53,196 nucleotides of DNA from Bacteroidota bacterium. GTDB lineage: Bacteria; Bacteroidota; Bacteroidia; Bacteroidales; WCHB1-69. Below, in pieces: positions 18,884-26,890 of this stretch. Both the position numbers and the translations under genes were made by a program. The stretch is taken from assembly GCA_019135895.1 (NCBI GenBank), contig JAGVVH010000560.1, forward strand, positions 1 to 53,196, read 5' to 3'. The notes beneath the pieces are model-generated. The model was not told where the DNA came from. It did no database searches and worked only from the letters and a program-made list of their open reading frames with translations. The stretch's first letter is position 1, and each line of letters opens with the position of its first letter.

Positions 18884-18915
18884 ATAGAGCAAAGATTTTA
18901 TTATCTTTGCTCTAT
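18884..18915 (+). terminator. 13-bp perfect hairpin after the adhesin gene, overlapping the next promoter
   Basis: The arms ATAGAGCAAAGAT (18884-18896) and ATCTTTGCTCTAT (18903-18915) pair perfectly around a 6-base loop. There is no clean T-run behind it. It begins 9 bases after the adhesin stop. The right arm contains most of the -7 element of the following gene. Confidence 0.55.
18902..18909 (+). promoter_or_regulatory. -7 element for the type B T9SS gene
   Basis: TATCTTTG (TAnnTTTG) followed by CTC lies 24 bases before the ATG at 18934, embedded in the right arm of the hairpin. No TTTG was seen at the -33 spacing. Confidence 0.45.
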
Positions 18916-18933
18916 TCAATTTATAAAACAAAA

Positions 18934-20598
18934 ATGAAAAAACAGATTTTTTTTCTTGTTTGTTTCTTTTTTTTAATGGGCAATGTCTCTGCCCAAATAC
19001 TTGATGCAGGCCCTGATATGACAATCTGTCCGGGAGAAATCGTTAGGCTTCAGGGAATTGGAGATAGTAGTCATTATTTTTATTACAGATGGAGCCCGGA
19101 TTCATCAATTTACGGTTCAACAACGCTGAATCCTTGGGTTTGGCCTTCTGTTACTACAACTTATTATCTATATGGCTATTGGGCGGATTCCAATATTGTG
19201 GTAAACGGAGATTTTGAACTCGGAAACAGCGGATTTACATCATCCTATATTTATGCAACAGGTTCGAGCGGATTGTGGCCGGAAGGAACTTATTCAGTGG
19301 TTAATCATGCTTATCAGGTACATCCGAATTTTCCTCAGACTTATGACCATACTTTTGGTACAATTTCCGGACATTATATGGCGGTTAATGGCTCAGGAAC
19401 GCCTAACACAACAGTGTGGGAACAAACATTGCCGGTGCAACCAAATACTGACTATATTTTCTATACCTGGGTGCTGACATTAGTGGCTTCCAATCAATCC
19501 GAATTGGCACAACTTCAGTTTAGCATTAATGGAAATTTGGTAGGAGGTGTTTTTAATGCCCCTTACCCGGCTTCTAACGGGTGGCAGCAATTCTATACAA
19601 TCTGGAATAGTGGGGCATCAACGAATGCTACTATTACAATTGTAAATCAAAATATTGCTACAAGCGGAAATGACTTTGGACTTGATGATATCTATTTTGC
19701 CCCGATTGTCCCCGATTCTGATTCTGTGACCGTTTTTATTCAAGATGCCGTTACTACTTACCAGACAGTTAAACAGTGTGCCAATACCAGTTATGTGTTT
19801 AATAGACATATCATTGTTGAATCTGGCATTTATATTGACACTGTTCAAACTTCTGAGGGATGTGACAGCATTTTAGTTCTTGATATTACTTTCTATCCGC
19901 CGGTTGAAGTTGATTTGGGTGACGATCTTAAATTCTGTAAAATGGATACTGCTTCAGTTTTTCTGGACCCCGGAACGGGTTATGATGCTTATTTGTGGAA
20001 TAATGGTGATTCTACACGGAAAATTGAAGTTTCTTCTTCGGGAACTTATTCGGTGACAGTTGCAAATGAAATTGGGTGTACTGCTACTGACGAAATTAAC
20101 GTTAATTTTGTTAATCCTCCTCAATTAGAAATTATAAATAATACGGAAAATTTCTGCGATGATTTCAGTGCATCACTCTCTCTCAATACAAATGCTTTTT
20201 ATTTTCTTTGGAGTAACGGAGAAATTACCCCCGAAATTGAAGTACATGATTTTGGGTCAATAAGTATCATTGCTTCAGATGAATATGATTTTTTTTGTTC
20301 TGCTTATGATACCGTTATTATTGATTTTTGTTGCCCTGATTTCTTAAAATTGCCCAATGTTATTACTCCGTCAGATCATAATGATATCAATGATTATTTT
20401 GAATTTATTGAGCCAATGCCTTATCAAAAACTTGAAATTAATATTTATAATCGTTGGGGAAGAGTTGTTTATAACTCAAAAGATCCTACTTTTCGATGGG
20501 ATGGAATGGTAAACGGGAAATTGGAAACCGGCATTTTTTACTATGTTTTAGACTTGAAAAATGGATGTGAATTTCATGGTACAATTACTCTTTTTTGA
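18934..20598 (+). CDS. secreted protein with T9SS type B (CHU_C) sorting domain
   Basis: A 554-residue surface or extracellular protein. The frame extends to 18907, but the ATG at 18934 starts a clear signal peptide (MKKQIFFLVCFFFLMGNVSAQ). Order: PKD-like domain (about 22-75, GPDMTICPGEIVRLQGIG); a carbohydrate-binding-like jelly roll opening NIVVNGDFELGNSGF (about 88-255); a short beta domain with GCDSILVLDITFYPP; two Ig-like repeats ('YDAYLWNNGDSTRKIEVS', 'FYFLWSNGEITPEIEV'); and the gliding-motility-type C-terminus FLKLPNVITPSDHNDINDYF...NIYNRWGRVVY...FYYVLDL. The last part is the type B sorting signal. The gene follows the type A adhesin closely, so the two may form a surface pair. The ligand is unknown. 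Confidence 0.87.
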   Translation: MKKQIFFLVCFFFLMGNVSAQILDAGPDMTICPGEIVRLQGIGDSSHYFYYRWSPDSSIYGSTTLNPWVWPSVTTTYYLYGYWADSNIVVNGDFELGNSGFTSSYIYATGSSGLWPEGTYSVVNHAYQVHPNFPQTYDHTFGTISGHYMAVNGSGTPNTTVWEQTLPVQPNTDYIFYTWVLTLVASNQSELAQLQFSINGNLVGGVFNAPYPASNGWQQFYTIWNSGASTNATITIVNQNIATSGNDFGLDDIYFAPIVPDSDSVTVFIQDAVTTYQTVKQCANTSYVFNRHIIVESGIYIDTVQTSEGCDSILVLDITFYPPVEVDLGDDLKFCKMDTASVFLDPGTGYDAYLWNNGDSTRKIEVSSSGTYSVTVANEIGCTATDEINVNFVNPPQLEIINNTENFCDDFSASLSLNTNAFYFLWSNGEITPEIEVHDFGSISIIASDEYDFFCSAYDTVIIDFCCPDFLKLPNVITPSDHNDINDYFEFIEPMPYQKLEINIYNRWGRVVYNSKDPTFRWDGMVNGKLETGIFYYVLDLKNGCEFHGTITLF

Positions 20599-20746
20599 TT
20601 CATCATCCATGTATTAAAAAGTGCTGTTTTAATAATTCGATTTTTTTATTTTGAAAATCTCGGGATTTATTTAAACTCCTGGCTTATAAGAAATTTGCCA
20701 ATAATTAATGTTGTAATCGGAGAAAGAATTTATGCTTCTTAAAAAC

Positions 20747-20784
20747 AATAAATCCGTTAATCTAATCGATTAAACGGATTTATT
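20747..20784 (-). terminator. hairpin downstream of tRNA-Leu
   Basis: The arms AATAAATCCGTTAATC (20747-20762) and GATTAAACGGATTTATT (20768-20784) pair with a one-base bulge and a 5-base loop. On the minus strand the hairpin lies just after the tRNA 3' end and is followed by TGTTTTT, as expected for an intrinsic terminator. Confidence 0.7.
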
Positions 20785-20791
20785 TGTTTTG

Positions 20792-20875
20792 TGCCCAGGA
20801 CAAGAGTCGAACTTGCACGGGAGTCCTCCCACTACCCCCTCAAAGTAGCGTGTCTACCAATTCCACCACCTGGGC
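20792..20875 (-). tRNA. tRNA-Leu(GAG)
   Basis: An 84-base type II (long variable arm) tRNA. The acceptor stem is GCCCAGG (5', ending at 20875) against CCTGGGC, with discriminator A; the 3' CCA is not encoded. The D-arm contains the usual GGTGGAATTGGTAGACAC. The anticodon stem CTACT/GGTAG encloses the loop TTGAGGG, giving anticodon GAG for Leu codons CUC/CUU. The T-arm is GCAAGTTCGACTCTTGT. The variable arm is GTGGGAGGACTCCC. A terminator hairpin follows on the same strand. Confidence 0.96.
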
Positions 20876-21074
20876 TTTTTAGGGCTGCAAAAATAGTAAA
20901 ATTTTTATTGCAATCTCCTTTTATACGATTTTTTTTCTCTCTTATACTATCATTCATTTTACTGTTTTAGTTTCTTTCTTTTATTTAGCAATAGATAAGC
21001 ATCTTTTCTCTATTGTCGATTTATCAACTTGTCATAGTTAGTTTTTTTTCCTTCCAAATTGATTCTTTTTCTAT

Positions 21075-21082
21075 TATCTTTG
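21075..21082 (+). promoter_or_regulatory. -7 promoter element for the PBP1A gene
   Basis: TATCTTTG followed by CAT, 54 bases before the ATG at 21137. It matches TAnnTTTG with the GCA extension seen repeatedly in this window. Confidence 0.6.
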
Positions 21083-21136
21083 CATTCGGTTTGATGATCA
21101 AAGATGACATGGTTATTTAATATAAAATAATTTAAA

Positions 21137-23431
21137 ATGTATAATACTACTTCAACTCCCAGAAAAAAAACTCCACAAAATTCAAATTATCCTAAATGGG
21201 TAAAGCCATTTTGGACGATTTATGTTTCCGGTGTCGTTTTATTGTGTTTGATTTTTGCAGGTATTTCTTATGGTTTACTTGGTTTTATGCCCTCTTTTGC
21301 CGACCTTGAAAATCCGGAAACAAATCTGGCCACCGAGGTCTATTCGGTTGACGGTGAGCTGTTGGGGAAATATTACTATGAAAACCGCTCTATGTGTCAG
21401 TATCATGAATTACCTAAATCTTTAACTGATGCCCTTCTTGCAACCGAAGATGTGCGTTTTTATCAACATTCCGGAGTGGATGCAAGAGCTCTGGTGAGGG
21501 TGACTTTCGGAATCCTGACATTTAATCGCAAAGGTGGAGGCAGTACAATCACCCAACAATTGGCCAAAAATCTTTTTCCCCGTGAACCTCATGCCAATAA
21601 AATTAAACTTATTTTTACTAAACTGAAAGAATGGGTGGTGGCAGCTAAATTGGAAAGAGAATATGCTAAAAATGAAATTATTGCGATGTATCTCAATACC
21701 GTTGATTTTGGTAATAACTCCCTTGGAATTAAGTCTGCTTCCCGTACTTATTTTGATAAACCTCCCATTGATTTAAAAGTAGAGGAATCTGCCCTGATGG
21801 TTGGAATGTTGAAAGCTCCGACTAAATATAGCCCCAGGAAAAATCCAAAAACTTCGTTCGAAAGAAGAAATACTGTTCTTCAACAAATGGAAAAGTACAA
21901 TTTTCTCGCAGAATCTCAATATGATTCTATTAAAACTATCCCAATTGATATTTCCAAATTCTCGCTTCAAAGTCATACCCAAGGTATCGCAACCTATTTT
22001 AGAGAATATATCCGCCTTTTTATGACTAAATGGTGTCAGGAAAATCCCAAAGAAGATGGAAGTCATTATGATATTTATAAAGATGGATTGAAAATCTATA
22101 CTACTATTGATTCACGTATGCAAAAACATGCTGAAGAGGCTGTTACGGAACATATTTGCAACTATCTTCAGCCTATGTTCTTTGATCATTGGCGCGGACA
22201 TGAAAATGCCCCCTTCTATAAATTGAGCGATGAAGAAACTCAAAAAATTCTTACTTCTGCAATGAAACGCTCGGAACGTTATAATCTCATGAAAGATGCC
22301 GGTTATACAGAAGCTCAAATTAAGGCTTCCTTCTCCAAAAAAACTAAAATGAAAGTGCTTACCTGGGATAGGGGAATGATTGATACAGTGATGACTCCAA
22401 TGGATTCAATACGATATATGAAGTCATTCTTGCACTGCGGATTGATGGCTGTTGACCCCAATACCGGCCATGTTAAGGCTTATGTTGGTGGGGTCAATTA
22501 TACCTACTTCCAATTTGATCATGTGAAGTTGTCAAAACGTCAGGTGGGCTCTACTTTTAAACCCTATGTCTATACTGTCGCTATGCAAAACGGAGATTAC
22601 AATCCATGTACAATGGTGCCAAATGTTCCGGTTACTTTCCACCTTCCTGAAGGCAATACCTGGACTCCTCACAATTCAAGTGACTATAAACAGGGTCAAA
22701 TGTTACCATTGCGAGAAGCCCTTGCCAATTCTCTTAACTATGTGTCTGCCTATTTAATGAAGCAGTTCGGCCCTGAAGCAATTATTCAATTGGTGAGAAA
22801 TATGGGAATGACTTCGGATATTCCGGCAGTTCCTTCTATTTGCCTCGGTGCGTGCGAGTTATCACTTTATGAACAGGTCGGAGCTATCAACTGTTTCCCT
22901 AATCAAGGGGTTTATGTTGAACCTACTTTTATTACTAAAATTTGCGATAAGGAAGGAAATGTGATTTATACTTTTATTCCCAAAACCAATGAAGCTATTG
23001 ACCAGATTACGGCTTTCAAAACAGTCCGTCTTATGCAAGGTGTCGTTGATTACGGAACCGGCAGAAGATTGCGAGGTCAGTATGGCCTTAGCTTCCCGCT
23101 TGCAGGTAAAACCGGTACTACTGACAACCAATCAGATGGTTGGTTTGTTGGTTATACGCCTTCACTTACGTGTGGAGTTTGGGTGGGGTGTGAAGACAGA
23201 GCCGCTCACTTCCGTTCTATAGCCCTGGGACAAGGTGCCAGAACCGCACTTCCCGTTTTTGCACTTTTTATGCAAAAATGTTACAATGATCCTGAACTTC
23301 CGTATAATAAAATTATAAAAAATCCTGAAAAATATCCCGGATATGATTTTACCATTCCTGCCGCTTATGTGGGTGATCCTTCAGGATGTAATGAAAAAGA
23401 AAGGCCTAAACAAGAAATTGACTTTGATTAG
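21137..23431 (+). CDS. class A penicillin-binding protein 1A (transglycosylase/transpeptidase)
   Basis: A 764-residue bifunctional peptidoglycan synthase anchored by one membrane helix (about residues 29-52). The GT51 glycosyltransferase domain (about 75-260) has Glu104 in TEDVRFYQHSGVD and the GGSTITQQLAKN motif (about 133-144). The transpeptidase domain shows the three active-site motifs: STFK (Ser472, Lys475), SLN (532-534) and KTG (658-660, in AGKTGTTD). Length and order are normal for PBP1A. The tail is short and lacks the extra C-terminal domains of some homologues. It is transcribed alone and convergent with the desulfurase-like gene. Confidence 0.95.
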   Translation: MYNTTSTPRKKTPQNSNYPKWVKPFWTIYVSGVVLLCLIFAGISYGLLGFMPSFADLENPETNLATEVYSVDGELLGKYYYENRSMCQYHELPKSLTDALLATEDVRFYQHSGVDARALVRVTFGILTFNRKGGGSTITQQLAKNLFPREPHANKIKLIFTKLKEWVVAAKLEREYAKNEIIAMYLNTVDFGNNSLGIKSASRTYFDKPPIDLKVEESALMVGMLKAPTKYSPRKNPKTSFERRNTVLQQMEKYNFLAESQYDSIKTIPIDISKFSLQSHTQGIATYFREYIRLFMTKWCQENPKEDGSHYDIYKDGLKIYTTIDSRMQKHAEEAVTEHICNYLQPMFFDHWRGHENAPFYKLSDEETQKILTSAMKRSERYNLMKDAGYTEAQIKASFSKKTKMKVLTWDRGMIDTVMTPMDSIRYMKSFLHCGLMAVDPNTGHVKAYVGGVNYTYFQFDHVKLSKRQVGSTFKPYVYTVAMQNGDYNPCTMVPNVPVTFHLPEGNTWTPHNSSDYKQGQMLPLREALANSLNYVSAYLMKQFGPEAIIQLVRNMGMTSDIPAVPSICLGACELSLYEQVGAINCFPNQGVYVEPTFITKICDKEGNVIYTFIPKTNEAIDQITAFKTVRLMQGVVDYGTGRRLRGQYGLSFPLAGKTGTTDNQSDGWFVGYTPSLTCGVWVGCEDRAAHFRSIALGQGARTALPVFALFMQKCYNDPELPYNKIIKNPEKYPGYDFTIPAAYVGDPSGCNEKERPKQEIDFD

Positions 23432-23476
23432 GCCTGTGAGTGTATAATTAATAAGCTGAAAGTGCCCCCGGCTTTG

Positions 23477-24631
23477 CTAATTCTTGATTGCAGCTATCTC
23501 CTTGATAGCATTGATAGCACTCTCAACATCTGCTTCGGTATTAAATGCTCCAATGCTCAATCTTACAGTTCCATGCATATCAAAAGTACCTATTCCCTGA
23601 TGAACTTTAGGGGCGCATTGCAAACCGGTACGGCAAGCTATATCGTAATCCACATCCAATATGGTTCCTACATCTCCGGCTTCAAACCCATTAATGTTTA
23701 AAGAAAGCACCGGGTTGTGATTTTCGGCAGATTCAGCACAATAGAGAGTAACTCCTTTTATATTAACCAAACTGTCCCTTAATTTTGACCATAAAGCCAT
23801 CTCCTGATTATGCAGATTCGTGATTCCTTGTTCACTTACCCATTTAGTTCCGGCATAAAGTCCGGCTACTCCCAAAATATTCATTGTCCCGTATTCCAGA
23901 CGATAGGGATATTCATCAAGATGACCAAGGACTGCAGAACGAACTCCTGTACCTCCATAACGGGTATGATTAATGGTAATTCCTTCGCGGACATAAGAAC
24001 CCCCAATACCGGTTGGTCCCATCAGACATTTGTGTCCAGTGAAAATATATACATCTATATTCTCTTTTTGCATATCTACATTAGCTGCTCCGGCACCCTG
24101 ACTACCGTCAACAACGAAGATAAGCCCGTTTTCCTTACATATTTTGCCAATTTGTTCGATCGGCTGTATAGTGCCGATTACATTCGAACAGTGAGTGCAA
24201 ACTACTAATTTTGTGTTGGATTTGATGGCTTTTTTGATGTCATTAGGATCAACATATCCTGCTTTATCAAATGGAATGTAAGTAACTTCACAAAGTCCTT
24301 TTTGCTCTAAAGAGTATAATGGTCTTAATACGGAGTTATGTTCAAGACAAGTCGTAATTACATGCATCCCTTTTTCAACTATTCCCTGGATAATGAGATT
24401 TAGTGAGTCAGTTGCATTATAACTGAAAGTCAATCGATTGTAATCACTCCCACCGTTAAATAGTTTTGTGAGCATTTTGCGGGTATCGGTAACAAGTTCA
24501 CCGGTCTCGATGGCGGCATCAAACCCTGAACGTCCCGGACTTACACCGTGTTTGCAATAAAAATCTTTCATAAAATCGTAAACCACATCGGGTTTTGGAA
24601 AAGAGGTAGCAGAATTGTCTAAATAAATCAT
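23477..24631 (-). CDS. class V aminotransferase / cysteine desulfurase family protein
   Basis: A 384-residue PLP enzyme of the NifS-like group, closest in pattern to the 'cysteine desulfurase family' EF2568 type. Likely reaction: removal of sulfur from cysteine (or a related beta-elimination) to give a persulfide. Visible: N-terminal YLDNSATSFPKP; PLP-contact region 'VVDGSQGAGAANVD'; the PLP lysine in FTGHKCLMGP; and a C-terminal 'CRTGLQCAPKVH' loop with candidate sulfur-accepting cysteines. A longer frame starts at 24655, but that codon lies inside the -7 element (24653-24660), so ATG at 24631 is the start. No Suf or Isc partner genes are nearby. Confidence 0.85.
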   Translation of the reverse strand: MIYLDNSATSFPKPDVVYDFMKDFYCKHGVSPGRSGFDAAIETGELVTDTRKMLTKLFNGGSDYNRLTFSYNATDSLNLIIQGIVEKGMHVITTCLEHNSVLRPLYSLEQKGLCEVTYIPFDKAGYVDPNDIKKAIKSNTKLVVCTHCSNVIGTIQPIEQIGKICKENGLIFVVDGSQGAGAANVDMQKENIDVYIFTGHKCLMGPTGIGGSYVREGITINHTRYGGTGVRSAVLGHLDEYPYRLEYGTMNILGVAGLYAGTKWVSEQGITNLHNQEMALWSKLRDSLVNIKGVTLYCAESAENHNPVLSLNINGFEAGDVGTILDVDYDIACRTGLQCAPKVHQGIGTFDMHGTVRLSIGAFNTEADVESAINAIKEIAAIKN

Positions 24632-24652
24632 AACTATATTTTTTTTGAAGTG

Positions 24653-24660
24653 CAAAGATA
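24653..24660 (-). promoter_or_regulatory. -7 element for the desulfurase-like gene
   Basis: On the minus strand this reads TATCTTTG followed by CAC, 21 bases before the ATG at 24631. It shows that the frame-extending start at 24655 cannot be used. Confidence 0.6.
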
Positions 24661-24838
24661 AAAATTATTCATCAGAATTATCCCATTTTCTTTTAACTTT
24701 TTTAAATATTGCTTATGTAGTATATTAAATGTAATAACTTTTCTTATTTGTGACGAAGTTGCTGCATGATATTCTTTTTAGAATAGAAAATAATACAAGA
24801 ATGTTTGTTGGAATTGAATATTTCTAATTAATAAAAGT

Positions 24839-24846
24839 TATTTTTG
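24839..24846 (+). promoter_or_regulatory. murD: -7 element for murD
   Basis: TATTTTTG followed by CAA, 30 bases before the ATG at 24877. A TTG at 24814-24816 lies 22 bases upstream, close to the expected -33 spacing. Confidence 0.55.
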
Positions 24847-24876
24847 CAATAATATTAATACCCGTTTTTTTATGCT

Positions 24877-26268
24877 ATGAAAAAAGTGATTTTAGATGAA
24901 TTAAAAGGGAAAAAAATTATAATTTTGGGTTATGGACGCGAAGGAGTCTCTTCTTATTCATTTATTCGAAAGCATTTTCCGACAATGCCCCTTACGATCG
25001 CCGATAAAAGCCCTATTATTAATGTTGATGATGTAAAGGATGATTTGAATCTAAATATCATTGCAGGGGAATCATATGACGATAATCTGAATGATTATGA
25101 CCTTATTTTAAAAAGCCCCGGAGTTTGCTTTTCTCATCTGAACTATTTTGTCTCTCCCGAGAAATTAACTTCTCAAACAGATCTCTTTATGAGGGCATTT
25201 TCCAATCAAATTATTGGGGTAACAGGTACTAAAGGTAAAAGCACTACGGCTTCTCTTATTTTTCATATTCTGAAAAATAATGATTTGGATGTTTTTTTGG
25301 CAGGAAATATCGGAATTCCTTTTTTTGACATTGTTGATAAGATTGAAAAAAAATCAATTGTTGTTGCTGAGCTGTCCGCACATCAGCTTGAATTTATTCA
25401 CACATCGCCTCATATAGCTATTTTATTGAATCTCTATCAGGAACATCTCGATCATTTTATTTCTTTCAATAACTACCAGTTGGCAAAGTTAAATATTACC
25501 TGTTTCCAACATGAGAATGACACTTTGATTTATAATCAGGATGATTCATATATTCCAAAATTACTTGCTTCCTATCAGTATCAAAGGTCTTTTCTGCCTT
25601 TCAATACGAATGCTGTGGTTGCTAACGGAGCTTATAGAGTAAATAGTACTATTTTTTTGACAAAAGAGGGTGAAATTGTATCTGAGTTTGAATTGGGAGA
25701 ATTGAACAATTTGCCCGGAGTTCATAATTATAATAATATTATGGCTGCCATTTTGGCTTGTAAAAGATATGCTCTCTCAGATAATGCTATTTATGAGCAG
25801 TTGAAAACATTTAAAGGGTTGGAACATAGAATTGAATTTGTGGGTAAATTTAATGATATACTCTTTTACAATGATAGCATATCAACTATTCCCGAGGCAA
25901 CAATTGCTGCAGTTAAAGCTCTGAAGAAAGTGGATACCCTTATTTTGGGAGGATTTGACAGGGGAATTGATTATAGAGTATTGCTCGACTTTTTAAGGGA
26001 TAATCCTATTTCTAATATCGTTTTTATCGGACAGGCAGGGAAACGTATGTTTAATGAATGGAAAAAAGCTAATTTTTCTATGCCCAATAATTTCCTTTTT
26101 GAAAATGATTTTACCGAAATTGTTGATTTTGCATATCGATATACTGCTAAAAACAAAATTTGCCTCCTTTCACCTGCTGCAGCAAGCTATGATCAGTTTA
26201 AGAATTTTGAAGTCAGAGGCAGATTGTTTAAGGATACCGTTAAGAAATTGAGCAATCCAAATAGTTGA
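24877..26268 (+). CDS. murD: MurD-type UDP-MurNAc-L-Ala:glutamate ligase
   Basis: A 463-residue cytoplasmic Mur ligase that adds glutamate to UDP-MurNAc-L-alanine with ATP. The N-terminal Rossmann domain opens with IIILGYGREG. The central ATPase has GVTGTKGKSTT (P-loop), Glu in VVAELSAHQLEF, His in YQEHLDHF and the carbamylated-lysine region YQLAKLN. The C-terminal domain ends with SPAAASYDQFKNFEVRG, the MurD glutamate-binding signature. Two spots differ from textbook MurD: SAHQLEF instead of SSFQLE, and YQEHLDHF instead of TEDHMDRY. It stands alone, not in a division/cell-wall cluster, so it could be a second MurD-like copy. D-Glu specificity is presumed. Confidence 0.82.
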   Translation: MKKVILDELKGKKIIILGYGREGVSSYSFIRKHFPTMPLTIADKSPIINVDDVKDDLNLNIIAGESYDDNLNDYDLILKSPGVCFSHLNYFVSPEKLTSQTDLFMRAFSNQIIGVTGTKGKSTTASLIFHILKNNDLDVFLAGNIGIPFFDIVDKIEKKSIVVAELSAHQLEFIHTSPHIAILLNLYQEHLDHFISFNNYQLAKLNITCFQHENDTLIYNQDDSYIPKLLASYQYQRSFLPFNTNAVVANGAYRVNSTIFLTKEGEIVSEFELGELNNLPGVHNYNNIMAAILACKRYALSDNAIYEQLKTFKGLEHRIEFVGKFNDILFYNDSISTIPEATIAAVKALKKVDTLILGGFDRGIDYRVLLDFLRDNPISNIVFIGQAGKRMFNEWKKANFSMPNNFLFENDFTEIVDFAYRYTAKNKICLLSPAAASYDQFKNFEVRGRLFKDTVKKLSNPNS

Positions 26269-26285
26269 GTTCAGAATTCTTTTAG

Positions 26286-26293
26286 TATTTTTG
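26286..26293 (+). promoter_or_regulatory. -7 element for the thioredoxin lipoprotein gene
   Basis: TATTTTTG followed by CAC, 19 bases before the ATG at 26313. A TTG at 26265-26267 sits 18 bases upstream, near the -33 spacing. Confidence 0.6.
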
Positions 26294-26312
26294 CACCCCA
26301 AATATTATTCTT

Positions 26313-26852
26313 ATGAAAATTATCAGGATTTTTTTAACTGTTGTTGTTTCAATTTTTCTTTTTGTTTCTTGCCATAATACCAATAAAAAGGCTGAATCCG
26401 ATCAGGCTGAAGCTAAAACTGCTGTTGAAATGGCTCAGAAAAATACTTCAACAAGTCAAGTGGTTACTTTAAAGACTGAGGAAAACTTATCAGGAGAAGT
26501 GCAGCATCTTACTGAAGAGCAATTTGTTGCAATGATTACTGAAATTGATAATCCCAAAGGGTTTCAGTACAAAGGAACTACTCCTTGTATTGTGGATTTC
26601 TACGCAGACTGGTGCAGGCCATGTGTGTCGATGAATCCGATTTTTAAAGAGCTAGCGGCACAGTATAAGGGGAAGATTATTGTCTATAAAGTTAATGTTG
26701 ACAAGGCTGCTTCCATTGCCGAAGCTTTTAAAATTGAAAGTATTCCTACCATTATTTTTTTCAAGCCTAATGCTATGCCCACTATTATGGTAGGAGCAAC
26801 CCCCAAAGAAGAGCTCGTTAAAGCTGTTGAATCGGTTCTTCTGAAAAATTAA
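26313..26852 (+). CDS. thioredoxin-fold lipoprotein
   Basis: A 179-residue exported thiol-disulfide protein. The signal sequence ends in a lipobox LFVSC with Cys20, so the protein is probably lipid-anchored in the periplasm or outer membrane. A charged, Ala/Lys/Glu-rich linker covers about 21-65. The thioredoxin domain (about 66-175) has WCRPC with Cys101 and Cys104, preceded by VDFYADW, plus the cis-proline region in ESIPTIIFF. The likely job is reducing or exchanging disulfides in the periplasm. The partner is not evident; the next gene downstream, 38 bases away, encodes an exported helical protein. Confidence 0.88.
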   Translation: MKIIRIFLTVVVSIFLFVSCHNTNKKAESDQAEAKTAVEMAQKNTSTSQVVTLKTEENLSGEVQHLTEEQFVAMITEIDNPKGFQYKGTTPCIVDFYADWCRPCVSMNPIFKELAAQYKGKIIVYKVNVDKAASIAEAFKIESIPTIIFFKPNAMPTIMVGATPKEELVKAVESVLLKN

Positions 26853-26890
26853 TCCGCTAAAAACTGCCATTATATTCAATTAAACTTGTT

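Noticed and set aside
23432..23476. Terminator between PBP1A and the desulfurase-like gene
   Set aside because: Only a four-base stem (AAAG/CTTT) around a C-rich loop is visible, too weak to call.
23810..24208. 132-residue open frame on the plus strand
   Set aside because: It is antisense to the PLP-enzyme gene, which has clear catalytic motifs.
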